The position numbers were made by a program, and so were the translations under genes. Under the pieces are notes generated by a model. The model saw only the letters and a program-made list of their open reading frames with translations. It ran no database searches and was not told the origin of the DNA. DNA of 64,000 nt from Sarcophilus harrisii (taxonomy: Eukaryota; Chordata; Mammalia; Dasyuromorphia; Dasyuridae): positions 2,110,677 to 2,174,676 of the forward strand of contig NC_045430.1 in NCBI RefSeq assembly GCF_902635505.1, written 5' to 3'. Positions 1 to 13,029 of this stretch are shown here, one piece after another (the stretch's first letter is position 1; each line of letters opens with the position of its first letter).

Positions 1-3000
1 ATATATCCTCATACAGTATTGTTGCTGAAGTGTATAATGATTTCCTGGTTCTGCTCATTTCACTCAGTATCAGTTCATGTAAGTCTCTCTAGGCCTTTCT
101 GAAATCATCCTGCTGGTCATTTCTTACAGAACAATAATATTCTATAACATTCATATACCATAATTTACCCAAGCATTCTCCAAAGGATGGGCATCCCTTC
201 ATTTTCCAGTTTCTAGCCACTACAAACAGGGCTGCCACAAACATTTTGGCACATTTGGGTCCCTTTCCCTTCTTTAGTATTTATTTGGGATATAAGCCAA
301 GTAGTAGCACTGCTGGATCAAAGGGTATGCACAGTTTGATAACTTTTTGGGCATAATTCCAGATTGTTCTCCAGAATGGTTGGCTTCATTTGCAACTCCA
401 CCAGCAATTCATCAGTGCCCCAGTTTTCCCGCATCCCCTCCAACATTCATCATTATTTTTTTCCTGTCATCTTAGCTAATCTGACAGGTGGGTAGTGGTA
501 TTTCAGAGTTGTCTTAATTTGCATTTCTCTGATCAATAGTGATTTGGAACACTTTCATATGAGTGGAAATATTTTCAATTTCATCATCTGAAAATTGTCT
601 GTTCATATCCTTGGACCATTTATCAATTGGAGAATGGCTTGATTTCTTATAAATTAGAATCAATTCTCTACATATTTTGGAAATTAGACCTTTATCAGAA
701 CCTTTAACTGTGAAGATGTTTTCCCAGTTTGTTACTTCCCTTCTAATCTTGTTTGCATCAGTTTTGTTTGTACAAAGACTTTTTAATTTGATATAATCAA
801 AATTTTCTATTTTGTGATCAATGATGATCTCTAGTTCTTCTTTGGTCACAAATTCCTTCCTCTTCCACAAGTCTGAAGGTAAACTATCCTATGTTCCTCT
901 AATTTATTTATAATCTCATTCTTTATGCCTAAATCATGGACCCATTTTGATCTTATCTTGGTATACTGTGTTAAGTGTGGGTCCATTCCTAATTTCTGCC
1001 ATAATAATTTCCAGTTTTCCCAGCAGTTTTTGTCAAATGATGAATTCTTATACCAAAAGTTGGGATCTTTGAGTTTGTCAAACACTAGATTGCTATCGTT
1101 ATTGACTATTTTGTCCTGTGAATCTAACCTATTCCACTGATCAACTAATCTATTTCTTAAGCAATACCAAATGGTTTTGGTGACCACTGCTTTATAATAT
1201 AGTTTTAGATCAGGTACAGCTAGGCCACCTTCATTTGATTTTTTTTTTCATTAATTCCCTTGAAATTCTCGACCTTTTGTTCTTCCAGATGAATTTTGTT
1301 GTTATTTTTTCTAGGACATTAAAATAGTTTCTTGGGAGTCTGATTGGTATAGCACTAAATAAATAGATCAGTTTAGGGAGTCTTGTCATCTTTATTATAT
1401 TCGCTCAGCCTATCCAAGAGCACTTACCATTTTTCCAATTGGTTAGATCTGACTTTATTTGTGTGGAAAGTGTTTTATAGTTTTGCTCATATAGTTCCTG
1501 ACTTTCCCTTGGCAAATAGATTCCCAAATATTTTATACTAGTGGCAGTTGCTTTAAATGGAATTTCTCTTTGTATCTCTAACTGTTGGATTTTGACTTAT
1601 GTGAGTTTATTTGGTATCCTGCAACTTTGCTAAAGATGTGAATTATTTCTAATAGCTTTTTAGTAGAATCTCTAGGGTTCTCTAAGTATACCATCATATC
1701 ATCTGCAAAGAGTGATAATTTGGTTTCCTCATTACCTACTCTAATTCCTTTAATCTTTCTCAACTCTTATCACCGAGGCTAGCATTTCTAATACAATATT
1801 GAATAATAATGGTGATAGTAGGCAACCTTGTTTTACTCCTGATCTTACTGGGAAAGGTTCCAGTTTATCCCCATTACATATGATGCTTACTGACGGTTTT
1901 AAATATACGCTCCTGACTATTTTAAGGAAAAGTCCATTTATTCCTATCCTCTCAAGTGTTTTTATTAGGAATGGATGTTGGATTTTATCAAATGCTTTTG
2001 CTGCATCTATTGAGATGATGATATGGTTTTTGTTAGTTTGGTTATTGATATAATCAATCATGCTATTACTTTTCCTAATATTGAACCAGCCCTGCCTTCT
2101 TGGTATAAAATCTACTTGGTCATAGTGTATTATCCTGGGGATGATTTTCTGTAATCTTTTATTTTAAGATTTTAGCATCAATGTTCATTAGGGAGATAGG
2201 TCTATAATTTTCTTTCTCGGTTTTCAACTTACCTGGTTTAGGTATCAGTACCATGATTGTGTCATAAAAGGAATTTGGTAGGACTCCTTCAATCCCTATG
2301 CTTTTCAAATAGTTTATATAACATTGGAGGTAATTGTTCTTTAAATGTTTGGTAGAATTCACATGTAAACACCAAATAAATAGATTAGTTTAGGCAGTAT
2401 TGTCATCTTTATTATATTCGCTCGGCCTATCCAAGAGCACTTAATATTTTTCCAATTATTTAAATCTTACTTTATTTGTGTGGAAAATGTTTTGTAATTT
2501 TGCTCATATAATTTCTGACTTTCCTTTGGTAGATAGATTCCCAAATATTTTATGCTATCGACAGTTATTTTGAATGGAATTTCTCTTTGTACCTCTTGCT
2601 GTTGGATTTTGTTGGTGATGTATAAAAATGCTGAGGATTTATATGGATTTATTTTGTATCCTGCAACTTTGCTAAAGTTGTGAATTGTTTCTAATAGCTT
2701 TTTAGTAGAATCTCTGGGGTTCTCTAAGTGTACCATCATATCATCTGCAAAGAGTGATAATTTGGTTTCCTCATTACCTACTCTAATTCCTTTAATCTCT
2801 TTCTCAACTCTTATTGCCGAGGCTAGTGTTTCTAATACAATATTGAATAATAATGGTGATAGTGGTCAACCTTGCTTTACTCCTGATCTTATTGGGAAAG
2901 GTTCCAGTTTATCCCCATTACATATGATGCTTATTGACGGTTTTAAATATATGCTCCTCATTATTTTAAGGAAAAGTCCATTTATTCCTATGCTCTCATG

Positions 3001-3890
3001 TGTTTTTATTAGGAATGGATGTTGGATTTTATCAAATACTTTTTCTGCATCTATTGAGATGATGATATGGTTTTTGTTAATTTGGTTATTGATATACCCA
3101 ATTATGCTAATAGTGTTCCTAACATTGAACCAGCCCTGCATTCCTGGTATAAATCCTACTTGGCAATATTTATGGTAATGTTTTATTTAAGATTTTAGCA
3201 TCAATATTCATTATGGAGATTGGTCTATAATTTTCTTTTTCTGTTTTCAACCTACCTGGTTTAGGTATCAGTACCATGTCTGTGTCATAAAAGGAATTTG
3301 GTAGGAATCCTTCAATTCCTATTTTTCAGCTAGTTTATATAGCATTGGAGGCAATTGTTCTTTAAATGTTTGGTAGAATTCACATGTAAATCCATCTGGT
3401 CCTGGGGATTTTTTCTTAGGGAGTTGATTAATAGCTTGTTCTATTTCTTTTTTCTAAAATGAGACTTTTAAATCAATTTACTTCTTCCTCTGTTAATCTG
3501 GGCAAGCTGTATTTTTGAAGGTATTCTTCCGTTTCATTTAAGTTATTGAATTTATTGGGAAAAAGCTGGGCAAAGTAACTCCTAATTATTGCTCTAATTT
3601 CCTCTTCATTAGTGCTGAGTTCTCCCTTTTCATTTTTAAGATTAACAATTTGATTTTCCGCTTTCCTTTTTTTAAATCAGATTTACTAAGGGTTTATCTA
3701 TTTTGTTGGTTTTTTCATAGAACCAACTCTTAGTTCTATCAATTAATTCAATAGTTTTTTTTTTTTTTACTTTCAATTTTATTAATCTCTCCTTTTATTT
3801 TTAGAATTTCAAGTTTAGTGTTTGACTGGGGTGTTTTAATTTGTTCCTTTTCTAGCATTTTTAGTTGCAGGCCCAGTTCATTGACCTAAA
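1..3890 (-). mobile_element. L1 LINE, antisense, 3' end through reverse transcriptase, internally duplicated
   Basis: Read on the minus strand, several blocks translate as L1 ORF2. 514-870 gives the C-terminal part (WSKDMNRQFSDDEIE). 846-1187 gives the segment before it. 1750-2061 and 2866-3141 both give reverse transcriptase ([39 protein letters not shown]). 2159-2362 gives the upstream palm region ([16 protein letters not shown]). The frame is broken many times, so the copy is dead. Order along the minus strand is palm, polymerase, C-terminus and 3' UTR, but the polymerase part occurs twice (about 1353-2366 and 2370-3388). The piece upstream of the second copy (3390-3870) continues toward the endonuclease side. 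Either one L1 suffered a tandem duplication or two L1 fragments lie end to end. Confidence 0.9.
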
Positions 3891-4060
3891 TTAGCTTTTT
3901 ATTTTCAAAACATATGCATGATAATTTGTAAACATTGGTCCTTGCATTAGCCTTGTGTTCCAAATTTTTCCTCCTTCCCCGCACCCCCTCCCCTAGATGG
4001 CAAGCAATCCAATATATGTTACACATCACCCTGTTTCCAAAGCCTAAGAGGACTGCATTC
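3890..4060 (-). mobile_element. L1 3' UTR fragment, antisense
   Basis: Contains the T-rich start (gctttttattttcaaaacat) and the C-rich block with agatggcaagcaatccaata. The same type of sequence recurs at 55216-55340, where it belongs to an antisense L1 3' end. It abuts the larger antisense L1 but represents a different 3' end, so it is probably a separate insertion. Confidence 0.6.
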
Positions 4061-4399
4061 TCCCCTGCCCTGAATCCCTCCTCTTCCCACCAATCTCTGT
4101 CAGTTGGAGTTCCTATTTTCCTTCAAGCCCAGTCGTTAAGATACCAAACCTTCCCTGGCTCTTTGCTGGGAAAGGGTTCTGCTGGAATAGACACCGGAGA
4201 CATCTAGTTCCAACCTGTAGCTGAACAAGCATCCCGATAGGTGAACATTCAAGGGAAGTGAGCTCACCACTTCCCAAGATGACTCTTTTGTCTTTGGGGA
4301 AACTCTCCTACCTAACAAATTTTCCTCACTTTTGAAGAATGTCAGGAGTCTGGGATCATTGGAAGGGCCTGCCAGAATGCCACATATTACTTTGAAACA

Positions 4400-4957
4400 G
4401 CTCACCTACTACTTCTTCCAGGAAGTCTCCCTAGATTGTTCCACCCCACCAGCATCTCCCCCTCTGCCACAATCTACTATGGTGCCCACATCCTAATCGA
4501 TACAGCCTGGCACTTACATAGAATGCTGGGTATCCTCAATTAACTACAAGTGAGCATATGGGTGACCATGGTTCTGTTCTGCGGGAACAGGATTATACAT
4601 CGATGTCTTTCATGTCCTTTGTAGTTCGAAGTGAAATACTTACTGTTCTTCACACACAGAGTTCTCCATCTTTGGCCTCCATGCCTTTGCCCAAGGTATT
4701 CCCCCATGCTTGGAATGCCCTCCTCCCTCACAACTGCTTCCATTCAAAGCCCAGGTCTTGCAGCACCTTTTGAAGGAAGCCTGTCTTTCTGTCCTTAAGT
4801 TCCCTTTGCTTTGTATTTATTGAGAGTAACACCTTTAGTTTCCCCACAGAGACTGTAAGACTCTTGAGATCAGAAACTATTGCTTTTGGCTGTCTCGCTA
4901 GCACCTGACCTGGCATACAGTAGGTGCTTAATAAATACTATTTGATCGACTGACCGA
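4400..4957 (+). mobile_element. L2 LINE 3' end
   Basis: Shows the hallmark L2 tail: a stretch with 'tggaatgccctcctcc', then 'aggaagcctgtctttctg', then 'actgtaagactcttgagatc', ending 'tagtaggtgcttaataaata' near 4920-4940. Old and diverged, sense orientation. The 5' boundary is not sharp. Confidence 0.7.
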
Positions 4958-4994
4958 GCTTTGGGTTCATGTATTCCATCTTTTTACAGATATG

Positions 4995-5195
4995 AAAGTT
5001 TAGAAACAGATGGAGAGAGGGAGAGAGAGACAGAAAAAGAGAGACAAAGAGATATAGAAAAAGAGAGAGAGGGAGAAAGAGACCCAGAGAAACAGAGAGA
5101 TAAGAGGAGAGGGAAGGAGGGAAGACGAGAAACAGAAAGAGAGAGAGACAGAGACAAAAACAGATACAGAGAGACAGAGAGATCTACCCTCATTT
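4995..5195. repeat. GA-rich low-complexity tract
   Basis: About 200 bases of irregular (GAGA)n with scattered C and T. Open frames through it, rich in Arg/Glu or Ser/Leu, are artefacts of the repeat. Confidence 0.9.
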
Positions 5196-5199
5196 TTAT

Positions 5200-6590
5200 C
5201 CAATTTTAAAAGCTTCTGTAGCTCCCCCTTCTCCATTTGGCCTTTCAAGCCTCTCCCATCCGGGCTTGGTCGAAGCTTTCCAGACTGAGTCAGCAGCCTC
5301 AGGGTCTGTACACTTTGGGCAAACTGGCGCACTCACTGTCACCATATACAACAATGACTCCATCTCCGGCCAGTGAGGGTTCTGCTCTTAGAGACAGTTC
5401 CAGCTGCTTACTCTTCCCATCATTCATATTTTTTAATAATTAGAAAATGCTTCAGAGAAGGATGAAGCAGACACAGGGTTTGGTGACATCCGGCTGACTT
5501 CCTGCCAGGTTCTGGATGCCCATTCTCTAGAAGGCAAAGGCTCAGCAGGGAAGTGAGTTGCCCATGGTCACATGACCAAATCAAACATCTCCCAGGGCCA
5601 AGAATGTGCGGTGAGCTTGGGGGAGGGGATGAGTGACTGCCCAGTGATGCCCCCGGGAATCTGCCTCTCAGTCCATCTTTACAATGCTGAACAGACTCCT
5701 TGACTGACAGGCAGTTCCAATGAGTGTGGGCTCCCACAGAACAGCTGAGAAGTTCCAGACCTTCTCAGCCAAGCAAGGGCATGGGAAATCAGCCCATCGG
5801 GCCAGGGGAGGAATCTGTCCTGGGGCTGCCTGGCTTGTCAGTTCCCTGCAAAGAACAAAACCTGGACCAGAGGGTCCAGAACTAGGGAAGCGATGGTTCC
5901 CTGACCCAGACCCCACCCAGAGCCAGGGCAGAGCATGGGAATATCTTTAAAATCTTATGCCAGAGGTGAGGAGCACACTGATGACCTGGAGGATGATCAG
6001 ACTAGGGGGAGGCCCTTGCAGGAGTCGAAGAGAAACTTGGGAGCTGTCCCAGGTCCTTGACCTTGTTCTTCTCAGCCCCAGACAAGAAGCGAGAGGGGAG
6101 AAGCTGCTGAGCCCTAGACTTAGATTTCATCATCTTTCCCCCTCCCAGCCTCGCTGGCCTCCTCTAAGTCCCAACTGAAAGACCATCTTCTCAAGGAAGC
6201 CTTCCGGATCCCTCCTCACAGCTCAGTGCTCTCCTCTGGACCATCTCCAGCCAGGCTTATCCTTAGGCTGTTTGCCTCTGTCTCTCCTGTGAGATCTGCT
6301 CTCACCCACCCACATTTTCTACCACTCTGGATGCTGTTCTCTTTCCTATGCTTGTCCTGAGGGGGATGCTCCCAGTTCATTAGCATAGGGGCCGTGAACT
6401 AAGTTGATGAAAGAGGACAAATTTCTTTCCCTGCTTTCCATCTTTTTTATTCCAGCTGTAAGAAATGAGTCTGGTGTGGCTCTATTCAAGAGCAAGGTGA
6501 TTCAGGCCAGTTAACAATGGTCTTGTGATGGAGAGCGCCATCTGCACCCCTAGAGAGGACTGTGGGAAATGAGTATGGATCACAACATAG
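5200..6590. other. Intergenic stretch, no gene seen; L2-like piece near 6130-6290
   Basis: No open frame has splice sites or similarity I recognise. 6130-6290 resembles an L2 internal 3' segment ('tctaagtcccaactgaaag', 'tcaaggaagccttccgg'). The rest is unique-looking sequence. Confidence 0.4.
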
Positions 6591-6594
6591 CGTC

Positions 6595-6865
6595 CTCACT
6601 CTTTTTGTTGTTGGCTTGCTTTTTTATTCTTTCTCATTCTCCCCTTTTTGATCTGATTTTTCTTGTGCAGGATGATCAATGTGGAAATATGTATAGAAAA
6701 AAAATTGCACAAGTCTAACACATAAACACATATTGGATTACTTTCGTTTTAAGGAAGGAGTGTAGGAAGAGAGGGAGAAAAAAATTGGAACAAGGTCTTG
6801 CAACAAAGGTGAATGATGAAAACTATGCATGTATTTTAAAAAATAAAAAGCTAAAAAAAGAAAAG
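6595..6865 (+). mobile_element. L1 3' UTR fragment, sense
   Basis: Reads toward a terminal A-rich end ('gtattttaaaaaataaaaag') through sequence of the marsupial L1 3' UTR type ('aaactatgcatgtatttta'). It is short and 5'-truncated, as is usual for L1. Confidence 0.6.
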
Positions 6866-7149
6866 AAATGGGTCTGGGGTATCTGTTTTGTGTTGTTCAT
6901 CCTCCCTGAGTTTAGGTGAGTCTCCTATGCCAACCATGACAACCTTGGAGTCAGGATTATGGCCAGCCCCAACAAGCCGAATGGTTACTTGGTTTAGACC
7001 TCATAGACCTGCTCCAGAAAAAGACCCCTGAGCCCCCTCCCCTATGAGGGAAGGGGTCCAGAGAGAAGCTTCCCTTGGTGGAGGACTCAGAACTTTGTAG
7101 GGAACTCTGTCTTCCATCAGTAGCTCTGCTTGGTTTGGGCTCCTCACAG

Positions 7150-7300
7150 GTATCATATCCTCCTAACTCCACAGTGGCTGCTCCCTTTTCAGTTCCCTGT
7201 TTTGTATTGTTTTGCCTCATTAGATTTAAAGTCCTTGAGGAAGGCTCTGTCTTTTCCTTATTTTTATCCCCAAAACTTAACACAGTGCCTATAAAATTTT
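7150..7300 (+). mobile_element. L2 3' end fragment
   Basis: Carries the diagnostic 'taaagtccttgaggaaggct' and 'aacttaacacagtgcctata' of the L2 3' end. It is diverged. Confidence 0.55.
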
Positions 7301-7577
7301 GTCCAGGAGTTATTAGGGAAGCTGACCATACAGGAAAAAGTACTTCATGGAGTCTCGGACTAGGCGTCAAACAGCGTGGGTTCCAGGGGCTGGCTCTAGC
7401 TCTTGTTAGATGGGCAAGTCCTCTCCTCTCCCCCTGCCATCCCACAGGTTGGAATTTCTACTCTGAGAATGGGGGCATATGCCAAGAGAAGGCAGTGTGT
7501 GTGTGTGCATGTAATGACTGTAATGTAAAAACAAAAGATTTCAGTAAATTGTGTTTTATAATAATAGAAAAAATGTA

Positions 7578-7713
7578 AGGGCAGCTCGGTGGTGCAGTGG
7601 ACAGAGCACCAGCCCTGAAGTCAGGAGGACCTGAGTTCAAATTTGACCTCAGATACTTTACACTTCCCAGCTGAGTGACCCTGGGCAAGTCTCTTAACTC
7701 CAGTTGCCTCAGC

Positions 7714-7715
<2 letters not shown>
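7578..7715 (+). mobile_element. tRNA-derived marsupial SINE, sense
   Basis: Begins gggcagctcggtggtgcagt, followed by a B-box-like gttcaaat, and ends with 'gtgaccctgggcaagtctct' and a short A-rich tail that runs into (AG)n. The same family recurs at 20758, 48766, 51163 (antisense) and 55760 (antisense). Confidence 0.85.
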
Positions 7716-7777
<62 letters not shown>

Positions 7778-7792
7778 AAAGAAAAGAAAAAA
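7716..7792. repeat. (AG)n microsatellite at SINE tail
   Basis: About 75 bases of nearly perfect AG dinucleotides directly after the SINE tail, a common place for such tracts to arise. Confidence 0.95.
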
Positions 7793-10700
7793 ATGTGGGG
7801 TAGTGTCTGACGTGCCTTCTGGCCCAGTTGTTTCCCTGGTTTCCCCAACTATGTGTAAATCTACTTCTGTTTAGTGCTGAGGTGGGTTTGCCCAGATGCC
7901 CTGACTGTGGTTGCCCAGATGAGCCTGGACTCTTTACTGGGGAGAGGAACAAGGTACTATCCTCTGCGCTGGCATGAAGCCAGATAGGAAGGGACAGACT
8001 GGCCTCTGTAGGAGACGCTCAACAGAGACAGGGAAGGTGAAAGGTGTAGATGAGCATCATCACCCCCCATGTCCCCAGAAGTGCAGCCACTGACCCAGAG
8101 TACTGGGGGTCCGGGCCTGCCTTTGGTCCAGGGATTCTCTGCCTCTGTCTCCCTGTCTGTGTCTCTGTTTCTCCCTCGATGTGTCTGTCCTGATTTGAGC
8201 TGAGATCTTATCTTGCTTTGAGCTGGAGAACTCATTTCTCCTTGTGCATTATTCTCCAGTATATTCTGATTTAGAGAACTCCCATCTGTTTCCTGTAATA
8301 AATGGGTTTACTATTTATGATTTGGGGTTTGTTTGCTTTTTTCAATGTGGCTGGCATTTGGTGGGAAGGAACTCAGCTAAGAGAGTAAATGTAGAGCTGT
8401 CACCTCCCTGTGGAATGACTGGAGAAGCAGCTTTCCTTTGTACTTGTAGACCAGACAAATACTTGAAGTGAGGTGGAAAAAATGGAATTCTAGGCTGGGA
8501 CTCCCCTTAGGGATTAGAGAAAAGCTCTCCCAGCTTTTCTGGTGCTCCTGGGGCCTGCCCAGCTGCCCTCCTGCCCTGTTCCCAGTTCCAGAGGCTTTCC
8601 ATGTTTTCCCTCACTCCTCACGCCCTATCCCAAGCCCTCTTTCATTCATGCGAGTGAACTGTCCACAGCAGGTGACACCCGGGTCACCAGCCACCCATAG
8701 GCCCTTCCTATCCCTGGTCCCAGGCATTGGCCCTGAGTTCTTGGTGGGTGTGCCTTGGTAAGCCATCAGCGGCTCCCCCTGAGGGAATGTGTTTGTCGCT
8801 GGTTCCTCATCACCGGCTCCCTGACGTCATGGGATCGCAGCTGGAAGGAGTTGGGAAACTCCTACCCTGCCTCTCTTCTGTTTCCCAAAGTCCTGTCATA
8901 AAGGAAACCTCTAGCCCAGGAGGGGAAAGACTCAGACCATGGTTTTGTTCCTACTAACTGGAGTGGGCTCACTCCAGCTGGGATTTGAACTCAGATCCCT
9001 AAACCCACCCCTTTCCCAGCCTTCCATGCCATCTCTGGTCATAAACAGGTTTGGGGACAGATGGGCACCCCTGGCTCAGGCTTACTCACTCAGGGACTCC
9101 ATCCACTTTGCAGATAAAATAAAACCCTGTACATTTGGTCTTTCCCTCAGCTGTTCCCGGCCCCCTCCCCTGCTCACCCCCCTCACTGGAGGTCTTCAAG
9201 CAGAATTGACACATCTCTTTGTCAAAGAAGCTGTCCCAGTGGGCACTGGCCCAGATGGCAGTGCCCATGCTTCTAGTTCAGAGGCTTTGGGATTCAGCAT
9301 TGGGACACTCTGGCCAGACCAACCCCCCTTTGGCAACATATCATGGAGGGACAGAGGGTTTGGAAGACTCCGAAAAGCTCAGTGCTTCAGGGTGCTCCGG
9401 ATGCTTCCTGCTTGGTGTCCACCCAGAAAGGGGGTCAAGAGCTCGCGTGGCCAGGGGTGTGCCGGGTCCAGCTTGGGCTGGCTTTGGGGAGCAGGAGCTC
9501 ATGGGGCCCCCCTGGCCGGACCCAGCCAGGGCCGGCTCTGGGGAACACATTGTTAATTGCTCAGTGGGAGCTTTTGTGTCTTGGAAATCAGCAAAGCCTA
9601 AAAGCAGGACCCAATCTATTGTTTGGATAATTGTCTAGACTTGTGAAGGTGAAGGAGAAAACGTTCTCATTAAGTTTATGGAAGTGAAAGGGAGACGGAG
9701 CCTATATTTGTGTTTTCCCCAAGAGTTGATTGTTAAACATTTACTAGCATCCCCCCAGGATGGGGTCCTTCAGGGCATCTCTGTTAAGGTCAGTCAGTTC
9801 TGCAAACGTGGGTCTGGCTCCGGCCCCAGGCTGGGTACCCCCAAACCCAGCAGCGGTCTGGACCCTGCTGCCCAGCCCAGGGCCTGAGCTGGCTTTCTGA
9901 CAGATGAGGGAGCCCCCAAGGACAGAGACACTGAGCATCCCGAGCTCCACAGGGGGGAGGGGGATGCGGGACGGGGGGATGGGCAGGGCCAGCCTCATCT
10001 GCCACCCATCCGTGTTCTGACAGGTCTCGTCTGGCTTAACGCGAGGTGAGAACTCGGCGCACCAGGGCTGCCAATCTGCGTCAGGGTCCCTGCTGGCTGC
10101 CCAACTGCCGGGGCAGCTGGCCCCAAGGGTGCCCGTGGAGAAGCGTCTGCTTTGAGTTACCGTGCCAGGAATGGTGCCCGCCCTTGGGTGGCAGATTGCC
10201 ATGGCTGCACCGTCCCCCGCACACTCCCAGATCCAGCCTGGCCTCTGAGGATGAGCCCTCCCCCAGGGGCACGGAGCAGCAGATGAGGCTCCGCTGCCAG
10301 GGTCTTTCTGGGGCTGGCGGAGTCAGACGGGGGAGGGAGGGAGGACCCCACGACCCACCTCAGCCTGTTTCCTTCTCTGTAATGTGAGGGGAGCCTTCCC
10401 ACCTGCCCTCCCCGGAGCTGTGGCTTTTCTGGGGCAGCCCCCGGCCCTGCTTCCAAGGGGAGCAGGCAACAGGACTGGCACCCGGGAGGACCAGGCAGTT
10501 CATTTTGGGGAGCAGAGTCACAGGGGTGGCCTTGGACACAAGGCTAATGGATATAAGTCGTGGACTCATGGATCAGGAGCTGGGGGAGTGGGGGCAGTGC
10601 ACAGTTGGTCTGGGTCTAGCCCCTCCTCTTACAGAGCACCTCAGTCTACCTCTGGTGCATTCTAGTGAATTGGGCAAGATGTTCTCTGCCTTGGGAGTTC

Positions 10701-12060
10701 AGCCATAGCCCACTGGCCCCCTGGGGAGGAGACAGAGCCAGACCATCAGTGACCCCCTAGACACTGGCTGCAGCTGTCCTGCAACATATGAGGGGTGGGG
10801 GCTATAAGGGCCTCTTTGAAAGGGCTGAGGGATTGTGGGCCGGTCCGCCATCTCCTCCCATTTTAATGGGGCTCATCCTCTGTGGTCTCAGCTGGTATCC
10901 TCAGAGAGGGTTGAGTTCCACACCCAGTTTCTGATGATAAAATAACGGCACAAAACCATTTTCCCCTCTAGCCTGGCCTCTGATACTCACCGAAGCCCAT
11001 AGGGCCAGGCCCAGCCAGCCTTCTCTGGGGACAGCAGCTTGGCTGAGCCTCCCGAGGTTGTGAGAGGCCACCGCCAGCTTGCCGGGCCCCTGAGTGGTCT
11101 CTCCCAGCCCCTGCCCCATCCACGCAGGGGCCGGGCCTGGCTCATCCCACCCAACGTGGTCTTTCCCTCTCTTCTCCACTCACAGAGTCACCGCAGCAAA
11201 GCAATCTCTCAGCATCCAGAATCTTATTGTTCTAAACTCCAAATGAGCACAACAGACGCAAGCATTCTGCCTATCTTTGCTCAGTTCTCTCCCTCTCCCT
11301 GTGTGTCTCTCTCTGTGTCTGTGTGTTTTATGTGTCTTTCCCTCTCCCACCTATTTCCTGGACACTGTAGCCCATCATTGTGATTCCCTGGCTCTCAGTA
11401 AGAACCAAAGTTTCCCAGCCTCGGAGGCCTACAGGGCTACAAAGCTTTGCCTTGGGAAGGAGCCCATGGGGCAGGGGGAGCTCCCTCCCAATCCCGTTTA
11501 CAGGAAATTTCCTTTCCACAAAACCCCCCTGAGAAAAGACGGCCGAGTGGTCCCCACGTTCGCGGCCTGGCTCCAGCCCGCTTTTTCCCACTTCCTCATT
11601 CACCCCTTCCTCTGGTCAAGTCAGGACCCCTCCCCTGAGTCTTGCTCCTTTCAGCTGGCTCACGCAGGACTCGCCTTCTCACTGCCACCTTCCTGAGTCC
11701 TGCCCTGGCCCCTCCTGGAAGCCTCCTGATTGTTCCAGCCCAAAGCGCTCTAGCCATTGTCCAGATCCCAAGGCTACGGCTTTCTGACCTTTGCCAGAGT
11801 CTGGGGCTTCTGAAGGGAAGGGGAGCAAGCCGGCCGGCTCAGCCAGCCTGGCTCCTTGGCACCGCCTCCCTCCCATTCACAAAGGGAAGGGCAAGTGCCA
11901 GGCTGGAAAGGCTCCGGGGGCTCTCCTTCACCAGGTGTGCCCACCTTTCCTCAGTCAGAAAGTAGGAAAGTAGCGGCAAGCAGGGGAGCTGGGCAGATAT
12001 AAAAATTGGGAGGAAGTTAACACCAAACGACAGATCTGGGAAGATTTATTTGTATCCTAA
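7793..12060. other. Intergenic stretch upstream of ACR, no exon supported
   Basis: GC-rich, largely unique sequence. Long frames on both strands (for example within 8939-9640 and 9740-10390) overlap one another, lack recognisable domains and are not bounded by matching splice sites. In human the gene upstream of ACR is SHANK3; I see no SHANK3-like coding segment here. Confidence 0.4.
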
Positions 12061-12070
12061 GGTCTTTTAG

Positions 12071-12853
12071 ATGAAGGGCCCCCTTGTTCCTGGGGTTCCT
12101 GTGACTGTGCAGGGGCCCAGCAGAGGAAAGGGGGGTAAATACTGGGCCGCCCACAGAGCCGAGTCCAGCCCATCCAGTTCTCACAGGCAGCCAGTCTGTG
12201 GCCCAGTGAAGAGCTCACTGTCCTGCCCTCACAGAGGGGCTTCTGTCCCTCGGGTCCCCCTTTCCAAGCCTGGGTGCATGGGAACTTTCCTCCCACCTCG
12301 ACTTTTGCCCACCAGGTGTGGTCCTACAGACACTGATGTCCGCCATCTCAGACTTTCCTCTGGGCTCCCAGAATCCTCCCCAGTTCCTGTCTCCATCAGT
12401 GTCTCTACTGGTGACTCTGAGTTGAGGACCTGTCCGCCTTCCCTTTCCGAAAGAGATTTTCCCCAGAAGTTCCCTTTTTTGACTTGGAAACAAGACAGCG
12501 AGCAACCTTTGCCCACTCTGGGGCAGGTCTTTCTGGGGTTCGCTTCTGATGAACTCTGGGGTCTGAGCAAGAAGGGAGAGCGCCCAGGAAGTGAGGGGGG
12601 CCCAGAGTCACCCACCAGGACCCAGCAACTTCAGCTAGAGACTATTGGAAAGACGGGCACTACATTTACAGGCCCCCCAAACTCTCCCTGGGCCCACAAG
12701 CAGCAGCTCTGCTCTCCTACTGTGATGCCAGAGCCCCTCCCCAGGACCCAGAAGTCTCCACCCTGCTCTGGGACCCTCCCCGGGCCCCAAGAGGCTCCTT
12801 ATCCTGGAATATCTCTGCAGCCTTGGGACCCCCGCCCTGCCCCTCTGCTTTAG
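12071..12853 (+). CDS. Unassigned 260-codon open frame, probably not a gene
   Basis: An ATG-initiated frame of 260 codons directly after a plausible acceptor ('cttttag' then ATG). The product is rich in Pro, Ser and Gly and has no domain, signal or repeat that I recognise. Several shorter frames overlap it on the opposite strand. In DNA this GC-rich, open frames of this length arise by chance. It is listed only because it is the longest open stretch between the L1 and ACR. Confidence 0.12.
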   Translation: MKGPLVPGVPVTVQGPSRGKGGKYWAAHRAESSPSSSHRQPVCGPVKSSLSCPHRGASVPRVPLSKPGCMGTFLPPRLLPTRCGPTDTDVRHLRLSSGLPESSPVPVSISVSTGDSELRTCPPSLSERDFPQKFPFLTWKQDSEQPLPTLGQVFLGFASDELWGLSKKGERPGSEGGPESPTRTQQLQLETIGKTGTTFTGPPNSPWAHKQQLCSPTVMPEPLPRTQKSPPCSGTLPGPQEAPYPGISLQPWDPRPAPLL

Positions 12854-13029
12854 GGGGGCCGTGACTCCCCCACCTCATTTTTCACCTGACCTGCTTCTCT
12901 ATCCTGTGCCTAAAGAGTCAGCATTCTTCCCAGCCTCCCCCTACCTTCTTGCCCTGCTTCCAGCTTCCATTTGTGGGTTGAACCCCCTTCTCTGATTGGA
13001 AGCCTTCCAATACGGGCAGGACTCGTTTT

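Noticed and set aside
4961-5332. Arg/Glu-rich and Ser/Leu-rich frames
   Set aside because: Both strands of the GA-rich tract give these; low complexity only.
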